Source of the DNA: Albibacterium sp963696875
GTDB taxonomy: Bacteria > Bacteroidota > Bacteroidia > Sphingobacteriales > Sphingobacteriaceae
Direction: 5' to 3'
Assembly (NCBI GenBank): GCA_963696875.1
Contig: CAVOLQ010000005.1
Location: 124,001 to 188,000 of the forward strand
Length of the DNA stretch: 64,000 nucleotides
This document shows, in pieces, positions 22,546 through 31,853 of this stretch (the first letter of the stretch is position 1; each line of letters begins with the position of its first letter). A model generated the notes under the pieces. The model was not told where the DNA came from, did no database searches, and worked only from the letters and a program-made list of their open reading frames with translations. The position numbers and the translations under genes were made by a program.

Positions 22546-24354
22546 ATGAAGAGTAAGAGTATAAGTTTGATAATTGTTTTGATGACCGTTGCGCTGCTGG
22601 GCGTGATGGGTATGCAGTATTATTTTATTTTACAATCTTTCCGTTTAAAATCTCAGTTATTTGACGAGTCTGTTATGGCGGCTCTGAATACTGTTTCATT
22701 AAAAGCTGAGAAGAACGAAGCCCTTCATTTTTTAAATGCCAAGGAGCATCAAGAGGCGCAATCGAGGAGGTTGCGCCAGCAAGCACGTGCACAACTCAGG
22801 GAGGAGGACGAGAATAGAAAACATACCGAGGGCATGCGGATTCAGAGCCAGAAGATCAAGTCTAAATTTATTGCACTTGAAAAGGAGGTTAGACGTAGGC
22901 ATCCTGGAGCGGTATTAATTGAAAATGACTTTTATGAGACTTATATTAAGGACCCTAAATATAGGCCTTTTGTGCAGTATGAGGCTTCCGTTCGTCACGA
23001 GTTGGATGAAAGGGGCTTAATGTATCAGCAGCAAGATATTGGTATTTACGTAACTAAAATTGCTTCTGTTATCAAAAAAGCAAAAGACGACAGTGTTCGT
23101 TATTTTGTAATTGATCCAATGCTTGGTGAAATGATCATTTCGCTTCCCCCACGTGTTGATGAAAAGCTTGAAAGTGAGATTAGACGTCATGAACAGTTAG
23201 CAAAAGCGAGGATTGCGGCATCTTATATTGACTCTGTTCGTTCAAGTTCAAATGCGGGTAGTTCTGCCATTGCTAATTTGGCGGATGAATTTGAGCGTTC
23301 TAAACAGTCATTAGCTCAAAGGATCGATCCTAAATTTATTACAGAGCAGCTTAGGGAGGAATTGCAAAGTCGTAACATTCCCTTGGATTTTGATTTGAAA
23401 ATTAACGAAGGAGGAACTGATTCTGTAATTTATCACCTTGCTAACTTTACGGAGTACATTGACGATGGAAACCACTACTCCACCGTTCTTTTTCCAAATG
23501 AGGTTCCTGGTAAAGAGGCTGTAATTTCTGTTTATTTTCCTAATAAGACATCTATTTTAATGAACAATGCTAGCCTTATGCTTTTTTCATCGGCTGTATT
23601 GTTGCTTGTTTTGATTTCTAGCTTCGCCTATACCATTTTGACCATTTTGAGGGAAAAGAAGATTTCGGAGATGAAGACGGATTTCATTAATAATATGACC
23701 CATGAGTTCAAAACGCCTGTTGCTACAATTATGATTGCCAGCGAATCGCTTAAAGATCCTGAAATTACGGCAAATACGGTTCGAGTGAAGCGTTTGGCGG
23801 ATATTATATATGATGAGAATATTAGGCTTGGCGAGCATATTGAGCGCGTCCTCAATATTGCTAAATTAGATAAGGGTGATTTACAATTAGAGAAAGAAAT
23901 TGTAAATGCTAATGATTTGATCTATGGCGTTGTGGGGAGCATGGATCTTCAACTGAAGAAGAAAGCTGGTGAAATTAAATTGAACCTCCATGCTAATGAC
24001 GCACTTATTTTTGGTGATGAACTGCATTTGTCGAATGTTATTTTTAATCTTTTGGATAATGCCATTAAGTATTGCGATCAGGAGCCGCGTATTGAGATTG
24101 GCACTAAGAATAAAAACAATTCCCTTTTAATAAACATTGTTGATAATGGAATTGGGATGTCAAAAGAACAAATGTCTAGAATTTTTGATCAATTTTATCG
24201 GGTGCCTACCGGGAATCTTCACAATGTAAAAGGTTTTGGTTTAGGGTTAAGCTATGTTTATGACATCGTTAAGCGGATGAACGGGACGGTAAAAGTCAAG
24301 AGTGAATTGAATAAGGGAACAGAATTTGAGATAGTTTTGCCTTTAAAGAAATAG
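22546..24354 (+). CDS. Sensor histidine kinase, RprX-like
   Basis: 602 aa. One membrane helix at residues 7-27, a long charged periplasmic region rich in Arg/Glu/Gln (about 55-340), a second helix at about 344-368, then HisKA with His386 (INNMTHEFKTPVATI), and an ATPase domain with VIFNLLDNAIKYC, DNGIGMS and GFGLGLSYV. Architecture and sequence match the RprX kinases of Bacteroidota. Its response regulator follows after 2 nt, so the pair is one operon. The signal is unknown. The mRNA is predicted to be nearly leaderless. Confidence 0.9.
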   Translation: MKSKSISLIIVLMTVALLGVMGMQYYFILQSFRLKSQLFDESVMAALNTVSLKAEKNEALHFLNAKEHQEAQSRRLRQQARAQLREEDENRKHTEGMRIQSQKIKSKFIALEKEVRRRHPGAVLIENDFYETYIKDPKYRPFVQYEASVRHELDERGLMYQQQDIGIYVTKIASVIKKAKDDSVRYFVIDPMLGEMIISLPPRVDEKLESEIRRHEQLAKARIAASYIDSVRSSSNAGSSAIANLADEFERSKQSLAQRIDPKFITEQLREELQSRNIPLDFDLKINEGGTDSVIYHLANFTEYIDDGNHYSTVLFPNEVPGKEAVISVYFPNKTSILMNNASLMLFSSAVLLLVLISSFAYTILTILREKKISEMKTDFINNMTHEFKTPVATIMIASESLKDPEITANTVRVKRLADIIYDENIRLGEHIERVLNIAKLDKGDLQLEKEIVNANDLIYGVVGSMDLQLKKKAGEIKLNLHANDALIFGDELHLSNVIFNLLDNAIKYCDQEPRIEIGTKNKNNSLLINIVDNGIGMSKEQMSRIFDQFYRVPTGNLHNVKGFGLGLSYVYDIVKRMNGTVKVKSELNKGTEFEIVLPLKK

Positions 24355-24356
24355 TA

Positions 24357-25058
24357 ATGAGTAAATACAAACTATTATTAGCAGAGGATGATCCAAACTT
24401 GGGTGAAATTTTAAAAGATTATTTGGAGCTGAAGGGTAAATTTGAGGTGGTTCTTGCAGTCGATGGAGAGCAGGCAATCGGAGAGTTTCATCGTGAAAAG
24501 TTTGATTTGTGTATTTTAGATGTGATGATGCCTAAAAAGGATGGCTTTACTTTGGCTCGAGAAATCCGCAAATTTAATGAAGACATCCCTATCATTTTCG
24601 CAACGGCTAAAGGGATGATGGAAGATAAATCTGCAGCTTACGGTATTGGAGGAGACGATTATATTACTAAGCCTTTCCGTGTTGAGGAGTTATTATTGAG
24701 AATAAATGCCCTATTAAAGCGAGTCTCTGTTCAAGAATCAGGCAGCATAGAGCAATTGCCCAACACTTTTACTATTGGTAATTACTATTTCGACTATACA
24801 AATCAGTACTTATTGTTCGATGAGCATAAGCAAAAGCTATCTACAAAAGAAGCTGAGCTATTACGAATGCTTTGCCTGAAAAAGAATGATGTATTGACTC
24901 GAGAAGAGGCATTAATAAAGATTTGGCATGATGACAATTATTTTAATGGTCGAAGCATGGATGTGTTTTTAAGTAAGTTACGTAAATATCTCCGTGATGA
25001 TTCAAATGTTGAAATTGTGAATGTTCATGGCAAAGGATATAAACTTTTAGAAAATTAG
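24357..25058 (+). CDS. OmpR-family response regulator, RprY-like
   Basis: 233 aa. Receiver domain 1-120 with the acidic pair Asp11/Asp12, phosphoacceptor Asp55 (LCILDVMMP), Thr near 83 and Lys105 (ITKPFR); winged-helix DNA-binding domain from about 135 to the end, with LSTKEAELLRMLCL and NGRSMDVFLSKLRKYL. It is the cognate partner of the kinase just upstream (2-nt gap). It ends 1 nt from the convergent aldehyde dehydrogenase gene; no hairpin terminator is visible there. Confidence 0.93.
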   Translation: MSKYKLLLAEDDPNLGEILKDYLELKGKFEVVLAVDGEQAIGEFHREKFDLCILDVMMPKKDGFTLAREIRKFNEDIPIIFATAKGMMEDKSAAYGIGGDDYITKPFRVEELLLRINALLKRVSVQESGSIEQLPNTFTIGNYYFDYTNQYLLFDEHKQKLSTKEAELLRMLCLKKNDVLTREEALIKIWHDDNYFNGRSMDVFLSKLRKYLRDDSNVEIVNVHGKGYKLLEN

Positions 25059-25059
25059 G

Positions 25060-26604
25060 TTATAAGTCGAATTTAATACCTTGTGCTAGAGGAATTTTGT
25101 TGGAGTAGTTAATGGTATTCGTTTGTCTTCTCATATATGCTTTCCAGGCTTCAGTACCTGATTCTCTACCCCCACCAGTATCTTTTTCTCCTCCAAATGC
25201 TCCCCCAATTTCGGCGCCTGACGTACCAATATTGACGTTCGCTATTCCACAGTCTGATCCAAGAGCAGATAAGAATTGTTCGGCCTCTCTAAGGTTAAGG
25301 GTCATTATGGACGAAGATAGTCCTTGTGGCACGCTGTTATGAATATCTATTGCCTCTTCTAAGGTATCATATTTCATAATAAATAGAATAGGTGCGAAAG
25401 TTTCTTTTTGTATGATTTTAAAATTAGCGTCTACTTCGGCAATGCAGGGTTTAACGTAACATTCAGACGGGTAATTTTCTCCTTGTAGTACTGCTCCTTC
25501 AACAATGAAGTTCCCTCCTTCTTTTTTGCATTCCTCTATTGTTTTCAGGTAATTGGCTACAGCATCTTTATCTATTAGAGGCCCTACGTGATTTTCTAAA
25601 TCTAGCGGATTGCCGATTTTTAGCTGCGCATAGGCTTCTACGAGTTTCTTTTTAAAGGTATCGTATATTTTCTCTTGGATGATTAACCTCCGGGTTGATG
25701 TACAACGTTGTCCTGCAGTTCCTACAGCTCCAAACACAGCCGCAGGGAGAGCGATTTCTAGGTCAGCATGCTCGCTAATGATGATTCCATTGTTACCTCC
25801 TAGTTCTAATATGCTTTTTCCTAGACGTGAGGCCACAGCTTGAGCCACTGATTTTCCCATTGCTGTACTTCCAGTTGCAGAAAGTAGGGAGATACGAGGA
25901 TCATTCGCCATTTTTTCGCCAATCATGCGATCGCCAATTAATAAACAGGAAACCCCTTCATCAATCTTATTTTTTTTCAATACATCCGCCATTATTTTTT
26001 GACTGGCTATAGCTGTAAGTGGAGTTTTTTCAGAAGGTTTCCATATACAAACATTTCCGCATACCATTGCTATTGCCGCATTCCAACTCCATACAGCTAC
26101 TGGGAAGTTGAATGCTGAAATAACACCCACTATACCGAGTGGGTGCCATTGCTCATACATTCGGTGCAATGGTCTTTCAGAATGTGAAGTTAAGCCATAG
26201 AGCTGACGGCTTAAGCCAGTAGCGAAATCACATATATCAATCATTTCTTGCACCTCTCCGTAGCCTTCTTGTAGGCTTTTGCCTGATTCATAGGATACCA
26301 AAATGCCGAGGTCATTTTTGTTTTCCCTTAGAGCATTGCCAAATTGACGAATAATGTCTCCGCGAAACGGTGCGGGCATAGTTCTCCAGCTTAGAAATGC
26401 TTGTTGTGCTTTTTTGACTACAAACTCATACTCTTCACTGGTGCTGAATTTGGTTTCTGCAACGATTTTTTGATCAACAGGAGAGATTATTTTAAGTAAA
26501 TCCCCTTGCGGACGGGGGCCATTTTCATAGCCTGTGCTCCATGCATGATTGATCTCGTTTATATTTAGGCGTGTTAATACCGTAGAAATATTTATCTTGT
26601 TCAT
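25060..26604 (-). CDS. amaB: ALDH7-type aldehyde dehydrogenase (alpha-aminoadipic semialdehyde dehydrogenase-like)
   Basis: 514 aa. The NAD-dependent ALDH fold has the catalytic Glu in SILELGGNNGI (about 267) and catalytic Cys301 in GTAGQRCTSTRR. The NxxCT context and the C-terminal GGEKDTGGGRESGTEAWKAYMRRQTNTINYS are characteristic of the antiquitin (ALDH7) family, which oxidises alpha-aminoadipate semialdehyde/piperideine-6-carboxylate in lysine breakdown. Substrate assignment rests on family resemblance; no other lysine gene is adjacent. The symbol follows the Pseudomonas naming. Confidence 0.85.
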   Translation of the reverse strand: MNKINISTVLTRLNINEINHAWSTGYENGPRPQGDLLKIISPVDQKIVAETKFSTSEEYEFVVKKAQQAFLSWRTMPAPFRGDIIRQFGNALRENKNDLGILVSYESGKSLQEGYGEVQEMIDICDFATGLSRQLYGLTSHSERPLHRMYEQWHPLGIVGVISAFNFPVAVWSWNAAIAMVCGNVCIWKPSEKTPLTAIASQKIMADVLKKNKIDEGVSCLLIGDRMIGEKMANDPRISLLSATGSTAMGKSVAQAVASRLGKSILELGGNNGIIISEHADLEIALPAAVFGAVGTAGQRCTSTRRLIIQEKIYDTFKKKLVEAYAQLKIGNPLDLENHVGPLIDKDAVANYLKTIEECKKEGGNFIVEGAVLQGENYPSECYVKPCIAEVDANFKIIQKETFAPILFIMKYDTLEEAIDIHNSVPQGLSSSIMTLNLREAEQFLSALGSDCGIANVNIGTSGAEIGGAFGGEKDTGGGRESGTEAWKAYMRRQTNTINYSNKIPLAQGIKFDL

Positions 26605-26820
26605 CTTTAGGTTTATTGAAAACTGAAAGATACGGAATTAGCTATAATTATCCTTATTTTTGTATTCTACTTTTAAAGAAATTTGTTCTGTTGGAGAGTA
26701 TAGTTTAGATATTGTAGTTATATTGATCAAAACCTTAAAATTGGGTTTTAATCATTTTAGGATTCTCATTTTAAGAATGATTATTAGAGTATTAATAAAA
26801 GTAGAAAGAAGACGGTATAT

Positions 26821-28227
26821 ATGATTGAAGACGATTTTTACTTTTCTGAAGACCTGAGGTATTCAGTAGAGCGATACGAGGAAATGATTCGTAAGGATGA
26901 GCAATATTTTTTTGATTCTAGGATATTCAAGGGTATTATTTACCATTATATTAGGGGACATAGTCCTGTTATGGCTTTGCAAGCTGCAGAACACGCTGTT
27001 AATCAGCACCCTTATGATGCTGCTTTTTTTATAAAAAAAGCACAGCTTGGTTTGGCTCTCAATAAGCTTGAGGGTACTCTTGACTCATTAGGGAAGGCGG
27101 AATCGCTTGAGCCCTCTAATCCAGAGGTTTTTTTAGTTCGAGGGGGGATTTATAGTAATTTAAGTCGCTATGATGAAGCGATGGTCGAGTTTTCCAAAGC
27201 CTTGGAGTTGGCAGAATATGTCGATGAAATTTATTTGCAAATTTCATTAATGAATCAAAATAAAGGTGATTTTGAAGAAGCTATAAAGTATCTTAAACTT
27301 TGCCTAAATGAAGACCTAGAAAATCAGGATGCTCTTTACGAATTGGCTTTTTGTTTTGATATTTTAGAACGCCACGAAGAAAGTGTTTCCTTTTTTTTGA
27401 AACATATAGATGAAGATCCTTATTCTGGTACCGCTTGGTTTAATTTAGGGAATGCCTATAGCAAATTACACCAATTTGAAAAAGCAATAGATGCTTATGA
27501 TTATGCCATTATAATAAATGATGATATTGCATCGGTTTATTATAATAAGGGAAATGCTTTGGTGAATATCGATGATTACGCTGAAGCGATAAAGTGTTAT
27601 AAAACTTCTTTTGAATTTGAACCCCCGAACGCGGAGACCTATTGTGCAATAGGTGAGTGCTATGAAAAGCTAGAGCAAATGCAGGAGGCCCGATCGTATT
27701 ATAAAAAGGCTGTAAAGCTGGATGGTAGACTTGGAGATGCCTGGTTTGGTATTGGCGTTACTTTAGATTTTGAGAATCGTTATTTTGAATCGCTTTATTA
27801 TTATAAAAAGGCTTTAGGAATAGATGATCAAAATCCAGATTATTGGTTTGCGGTAGCTGATGCGTATTATAAATTGAATCAAATTAAGGATTCTGAGTTT
27901 GCATACGAAAAAGTTGTGGAGTTGAATCCCTTAGATTTGGAAGCTTGGTTAGACTATTCGTCTATTCTCTATGAGCAAGATAAGCTTGAGCAAGCTATTG
28001 GTATTATTTCCGAAGCCATAAAAAACAATCCTGACGGTGCAGAGCTGTATTATCGAATGGTAGCTTATTTATTTTCTTGCGGAAAATTTAACGAGGCATT
28101 AATTTATCTTGAAATTGCTTTAAATCTTGATCCTGAAAAGCATAGCATTCTATATGAATATTTGCCGCTACTTCAGGACAATAAAGTAATTTCTGAGCTC
28201 ATAAAGAAATACACTAATAAAGGTTGA
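26821..28227 (+). CDS. Tetratricopeptide repeat protein
   Basis: 468 aa composed almost entirely of TPR units, roughly eleven, for example EPSNPEVFLVRGGIYSNLS, then YSGTAWFNLGNAYSKLHQF and NDDIASVYYNKGNALVNI. The first 60 residues are a helical, acidic segment. There is no signal peptide or membrane helix, so it is a cytoplasmic scaffold. The partner is unknown. The ComA-like and aroE genes follow on the same strand within 65 nt. The 216-bp upstream spacer has a TATTTTTG at 26655-26662 and a hairpin with arms TAATCATT/AATGATTA just before the gene. Confidence 0.88.
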   Translation: MIEDDFYFSEDLRYSVERYEEMIRKDEQYFFDSRIFKGIIYHYIRGHSPVMALQAAEHAVNQHPYDAAFFIKKAQLGLALNKLEGTLDSLGKAESLEPSNPEVFLVRGGIYSNLSRYDEAMVEFSKALELAEYVDEIYLQISLMNQNKGDFEEAIKYLKLCLNEDLENQDALYELAFCFDILERHEESVSFFLKHIDEDPYSGTAWFNLGNAYSKLHQFEKAIDAYDYAIIINDDIASVYYNKGNALVNIDDYAEAIKCYKTSFEFEPPNAETYCAIGECYEKLEQMQEARSYYKKAVKLDGRLGDAWFGIGVTLDFENRYFESLYYYKKALGIDDQNPDYWFAVADAYYKLNQIKDSEFAYEKVVELNPLDLEAWLDYSSILYEQDKLEQAIGIISEAIKNNPDGAELYYRMVAYLFSCGKFNEALIYLEIALNLDPEKHSILYEYLPLLQDNKVISELIKKYTNKG

Positions 28228-28242
28228 ATTTAAAAAGAAAAT

Positions 28243-28293
28243 ATGCAATTAATTTGCGAGTTAGATTATTTTTATGAGCTTTGCAACTCATGA
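28243..28293 (+). CDS. Possible 16-codon upstream frame overlapping the comA-like start
   Basis: ATG at 28243 opens a frame MQLICELDYFYELCNS whose TGA overlaps the next ATG (ATGA at 28290). Such coupling could regulate the downstream gene. In the same region ATGAG (28274-28278) can pair with CTCAT (28287-28291), covering the start codon. It is short and could be chance. Confidence 0.25.
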   Translation: MQLICELDYFYELCNS

Positions 28294-29048
28294 ATTTTTC
28301 TTTAAATAATATACCCGATCGTGCAATAAAGCCCCGACAAAAAGGCATGACCATGGTTATGGATAAAGGTTTGTCAATTAGAGAGGTCGAAGATTTCTTA
28401 AGTGTGGCGGAGCCGTATAGTGATTTAGTTAAATTAGGCTGGGGCACTTCTCATGTAATGCCTAATTTGGAAGATAAACTATCTATTTATCGAGAAGCTA
28501 AAGTTCCTTATTATTTTGGCGGTACACTTTTTGAAGCCTTTGTCATTAGGGATCAATTTGAAGATTTTAGGCGGATGCTTGAAAAGTATAAGTTGGAATA
28601 TGCTGAAGTCTCAGATGGATCGATTCATTTGGAACATGATAAAAAATGTGAGTATATAAGAAAACTTAGTGAGCAAGTAACGGTTCTATCTGAGGTTGGA
28701 TCTAAGGATGATGAAAGTATTATTGCACCTTATCGATGGATTGAGTTAATGAATGCTGAAATTCAGGCCGGATCGTGGAAAGTGATTGCGGAAGCTCGTG
28801 AAAGTGGGAGTGTTGGAATTTATAGGGAAAGCGGTGAAGTAAGGCAGGGCTTGATCGACGAGATTTTGACTAAGATTCCTTACGAAAATATTATATTTGA
28901 AGCGCCGCAGAAATCGCAACAGGTATGGTTTATAAAGCTTTTAGGGGCAGACGTTAATTTAGGAAATATAGCACCTTCAGAAGTAATACCATTGGAAACT
29001 ATACGTATTGGTTTGAGAGGCGATACTTTTAATCTTTTTCTTAAGTAA
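28290..29048 (+). CDS. Phosphosulfolactate synthase family protein (ComA-like)
   Basis: 252 aa from the ATG at 28290; an in-frame TTG at 28281 would add three residues and is less likely. The TIM-barrel family ComA adds sulfite to phosphoenolpyruvate giving (R)-phosphosulfolactate. Diagnostic stretches: KPRQKGMTMVMDKGLSI, DLVKLGWGTS, PYYFGGTLFEA, EYAEVSDGSIHL, VLSEVGSKD, IAEARESGSVGIY and IRIGLRGDT. In methanogens ComA starts coenzyme M synthesis and in Bacillus (YitD) it makes spore sulfolactate. The next enzymes (ComB, ComC) are not in the window, so the Bacteroidota product is uncertain; it might feed a sulfonate. The next gene is aroE, 8 nt away. Confidence 0.88.
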   Translation: MNFSLNNIPDRAIKPRQKGMTMVMDKGLSIREVEDFLSVAEPYSDLVKLGWGTSHVMPNLEDKLSIYREAKVPYYFGGTLFEAFVIRDQFEDFRRMLEKYKLEYAEVSDGSIHLEHDKKCEYIRKLSEQVTVLSEVGSKDDESIIAPYRWIELMNAEIQAGSWKVIAEARESGSVGIYRESGEVRQGLIDEILTKIPYENIIFEAPQKSQQVWFIKLLGADVNLGNIAPSEVIPLETIRIGLRGDTFNLFLK

Positions 29049-29056
29049 TTTTCAGG

Positions 29057-29836
29057 ATGAAGAAATTTGGCTTAATTGGATTTCCGCTAAAACAGTCATT
29101 CTCAAAAACTTACTTCACAGAAAAGTTTAAGGAATTGGGCCTAATAGATTATGAATATAATCTATATCCGTTAGAAGCGCTCAGTGATTTTCCAGAATTG
29201 ATTCAAAAGGAAACTGAACTTGTGGGTTTAAATGTTACCATACCTTACAAGATCGGAATTATGTTTTATTTAGACTCTGTGTCTGAGGAGGCTAAAGCGA
29301 TAGATGCGGTTAATTGTATTAAAATTACTCAGAAGGATCTCTTAACTGATTATTTTTCTGGTGAGGTGTCGTTAGATCGAATGCATTTAGAGGGGTTTAA
29401 TACCGATGTATATGGTTTTGAAGAATCATTGAAGCCCTTGTTGAAAAAACAGCATACTAAAGCTTTGATTTTGGGACATGGAGGGGCGGCACGCGCTGTA
29501 ACTTATGTTCTTAAAAAGCTACATATTGACTATAGCATAGTTTCAAGAAAGGCTTCACACCTTCATCTGTCCTATTCGGAATTGACGGACGAAGTTATTG
29601 AAAGTCACAAGTTAATAATAGACACAACACCTGTGGGTACTTATCCTAATATTCATGATGTATTAGATATCCCTTATTCCGCTATTGGTAAAGAACACCT
29701 TTTATATGATTTGGTTTACAATCCACCTGAAACTGAATTTTTGAAACGTGGTCGACTTCAGGGAGCTGCTACAAAAAATGGTCTAGAAATGCTGTATCTT
29801 CAAGCTGAAAAAAGCTGGGAGATCTGGCAAAGCTAA
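29057..29836 (+). CDS. aroE: Shikimate dehydrogenase
   Basis: 259 aa. AroE reduces 3-dehydroshikimate with NADPH in aromatic amino acid synthesis. KKFGLIGFPLKQSFSK binds substrate, LNVTIPYK carries the catalytic Lys near 64, and ALILGHGGAARAVTYVLKK is the NADPH-binding loop. The C-terminal GLEMLYLQAEKSWEIW is typical. There is an 8-nt gap after the ComA-like gene, so co-transcription is likely. No other aro gene is in the window. Confidence 0.94.
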   Translation: MKKFGLIGFPLKQSFSKTYFTEKFKELGLIDYEYNLYPLEALSDFPELIQKETELVGLNVTIPYKIGIMFYLDSVSEEAKAIDAVNCIKITQKDLLTDYFSGEVSLDRMHLEGFNTDVYGFEESLKPLLKKQHTKALILGHGGAARAVTYVLKKLHIDYSIVSRKASHLHLSYSELTDEVIESHKLIIDTTPVGTYPNIHDVLDIPYSAIGKEHLLYDLVYNPPETEFLKRGRLQGAATKNGLEMLYLQAEKSWEIWQS

Positions 29837-29876
29837 ATACAGCAAGAATACTTATTATAGATTAAGGGTAAATTCG

Positions 29877-29884
29877 TATTTTTG
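29877..29884 (+). promoter_or_regulatory. -7 element adjacent to the MBL hydrolase start codon
   Basis: TATTTTTG ends 4 nt before the ATG at 29889, an exact TAnnTTTG match. This predicts a leaderless or nearly leaderless mRNA. Confidence 0.55.
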
Positions 29885-29888
29885 GATT

Positions 29889-30530
29889 ATGATTCAAATT
29901 AAAACATTTATCTGCAATCCTTATCAAGAGAATACTTATTTGCTTTATGATGAAGCGGGTAATTGTGCTATTATTGATCCTGGAATGTATGGGTCGGAAG
30001 AGGAAAAACTTGTTTCCTCCTTTATAGAAGAAAAAAAACTAATTCCTATCCATTTACTAAATACGCACTGTCATATCGACCATGTATTGGGAAATAAATA
30101 TATTGCTGATACTTATGGTTTAATGCCTCAGTTTCATGAGGGGGAGCTTCCTCTGTTGATTGAAGTCCAAAATTACGCTCCTCAAATGGGTATTCGTTAT
30201 GAAGTTTCCCCAATAGGAGAAACATTTTTGAAAGACTCTGGAGAAATACTGTTGGGGAAGCATTCTCTTGAGATTATTTTTGCACGTGGGCATTCTCCTG
30301 CTCACCTTTGTTTTTATAACGCTGCACAAAACTTCTTAATTGGTGGGGATGTTTTATTTCGGGGGAGTGTGGGTCGCACAGATTTACCAGGAGGAAACCA
30401 CCAGCAATTAATGAATAGCATCAGTAATTCTATTTATACTTTGCCTGAAGAAACGGTTATTTATCCAGGCCATGGACCTTCAACCACTGTGGGTTTCGAG
30501 AAAGTGAACAACCCTTTTATAAGAGGCTAA
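29889..30530 (+). CDS. MBL-fold metallo-hydrolase (glyoxalase II-like)
   Basis: 213 aa. Metal ligands are present: NTHCHIDHVLG (HxHxDH), ARGHSPAHLC (His), LIGGDVLF (Asp) and IYPGHGPST (His). It resembles the YcbL/GloB-like hydrolases that hydrolyse thioesters such as S-lactoylglutathione analogues; Bacteroidota generally lack glutathione, so the physiological substrate is unclear. It is followed 15 nt later by the ABC permease gene. Confidence 0.86.
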   Translation: MIQIKTFICNPYQENTYLLYDEAGNCAIIDPGMYGSEEEKLVSSFIEEKKLIPIHLLNTHCHIDHVLGNKYIADTYGLMPQFHEGELPLLIEVQNYAPQMGIRYEVSPIGETFLKDSGEILLGKHSLEIIFARGHSPAHLCFYNAAQNFLIGGDVLFRGSVGRTDLPGGNHQQLMNSISNSIYTLPEETVIYPGHGPSTTVGFEKVNNPFIRG

Positions 30531-30545
30531 GAAAGCATCGGAAAA

Positions 30546-31754
30546 ATGAATACTCCCCTATTTATTGCCAAGCGCTATTTGTTTTCGAAAAAGTCCGTTA
30601 ACGCAATTAATATAATTTCTGGGATTAGTACTTTGGGGGTACTTATTGGAAGTGCTGCATTGGTTATTATTTTATCGGTTTTCAATGGGTTTGAGCAGCT
30701 TATTTTAAATATGTTTAGTTCGCTGTCACCTGAATTGCGTATAGAACCAACAACTGGAAAGCTTTTTCATCCAGACTCTATTTCCGGTGATAAACTCAGA
30801 AACGACCCTAGAGTTCTTCATTATTCAGAAGTTTTGCAAGAGAAGGTTTTACTTCGTTATGGAAAAAACCAGTTTATTGGTATACTTAGAGGTGTTGGAG
30901 GAGATTATAACCGGTTGAAGGGTTTAATCGAACAGGGAAGTGGTGATTTGCAAAATGACGAAGAAAGTTTCGCCATTATTGGCGCAGCGGTACAGGCCTA
31001 TCTTGGAATTAATCTCGATGATAATTGGCGTTCGATTTCGGTTTATTCACCTAGGAAAACAGCGGTTAATTCTATTAATCCTGCTGATGAATTTAATATT
31101 CGAAGTATTAGGCCGTCTGCAGTTATGGCGGCGCAGCCTAAATTTGATGATTATTTTATAACATCCTTACCCTTTGCTAAAGAAGTTTTTGATGAATACG
31201 ATAAAATATCGGCCATCGAAATTGATGTCAAAAAAGGGATAAGTATTTCGTCCTTTCAAAAAGAATTAAGCTCTTCTCTGGGTGATAAATTTGTTGTTAA
31301 AAATATAGGAGAACAAAATCCTACTTTATATAAGATATTGAATTCGGAGAAATGGGCGATATTTTTAATTCTGACATTCGTTTTGATCATCGCTATATTA
31401 AATATTATAGGCTCTTTAACGATGTTGGTAATAGATAAGCAAAAGGACATTGTTGTTTTGAGAAGTCTGGGGGCGAACTCGACATTTATAAAACGCATCT
31501 TTTTTACTGAGGGAATGTTTATCTCATTAATCGGTTGTTTTGTTGGGATGTTATTAGGTCTTTTATTTTGTTTGCTTCAATTGGAATTTGGGATGATTAA
31601 AATGTCGGGTGCAGACTTGATAACTGATGTCTACCCTATTTCCTTAAAATGGAGTGACTTTGTATTGGTATTTAGCACGGTTTTAGGAATTTCAGCGATT
31701 GCTTCTTTTGTCTCTTCACGATTAAGCCTAAAAAGCAACGAGCAACTTTCGTGA
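30546..31754 (+). CDS. FtsX/LolC-E-type ABC transporter permease
   Basis: 402 aa. One helix near the N-terminus (about 20-45; NIISGISTLGVLIGSAALVIILSVF), a large periplasmic MacB-type domain (about 50-260), then three helices in a FtsX domain (WAIFLILTFVLIIAILNIIGSL, ...; MFISLIGCFVGMLLGLLFCLL; FVLVFSTVLGISAIASFV). The N-terminal LFIAKRYLFSKKSVNAINIIS is typical of LolC/E homologues that extract lipoproteins with an ATPase. No ATPase gene is next to it. Confidence 0.85.
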   Translation: MNTPLFIAKRYLFSKKSVNAINIISGISTLGVLIGSAALVIILSVFNGFEQLILNMFSSLSPELRIEPTTGKLFHPDSISGDKLRNDPRVLHYSEVLQEKVLLRYGKNQFIGILRGVGGDYNRLKGLIEQGSGDLQNDEESFAIIGAAVQAYLGINLDDNWRSISVYSPRKTAVNSINPADEFNIRSIRPSAVMAAQPKFDDYFITSLPFAKEVFDEYDKISAIEIDVKKGISISSFQKELSSSLGDKFVVKNIGEQNPTLYKILNSEKWAIFLILTFVLIIAILNIIGSLTMLVIDKQKDIVVLRSLGANSTFIKRIFFTEGMFISLIGCFVGMLLGLLFCLLQLEFGMIKMSGADLITDVYPISLKWSDFVLVFSTVLGISAIASFVSSRLSLKSNEQLS

Positions 31755-31853
31755 TGATAGGTGTTAGGTATCAGGCATTAGGATTAATATTTTGCTGATG
31801 ATTGCTATCCTTTAACTATTATTCGTTTCGGTGAAACACAGATACTTTTATGC
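31755..31853. repeat. Spacer with heptamer-type quasi-repeat
   Basis: 31768-31784 (GTATCAGGCATTAGGAT) matches 11411-11427 with one mismatch, preceded by GTGTTAG. The units are about 7 bp, as at 17954-17970. This is a convergent spacer with no gene. Confidence 0.4.

Noticed and set aside
26655..26662. TATTTTTG as the promoter of the TPR gene
   Set aside because: It is about 160 nt before the start with no supporting -33 box; kept only as a remark in the gene entry.
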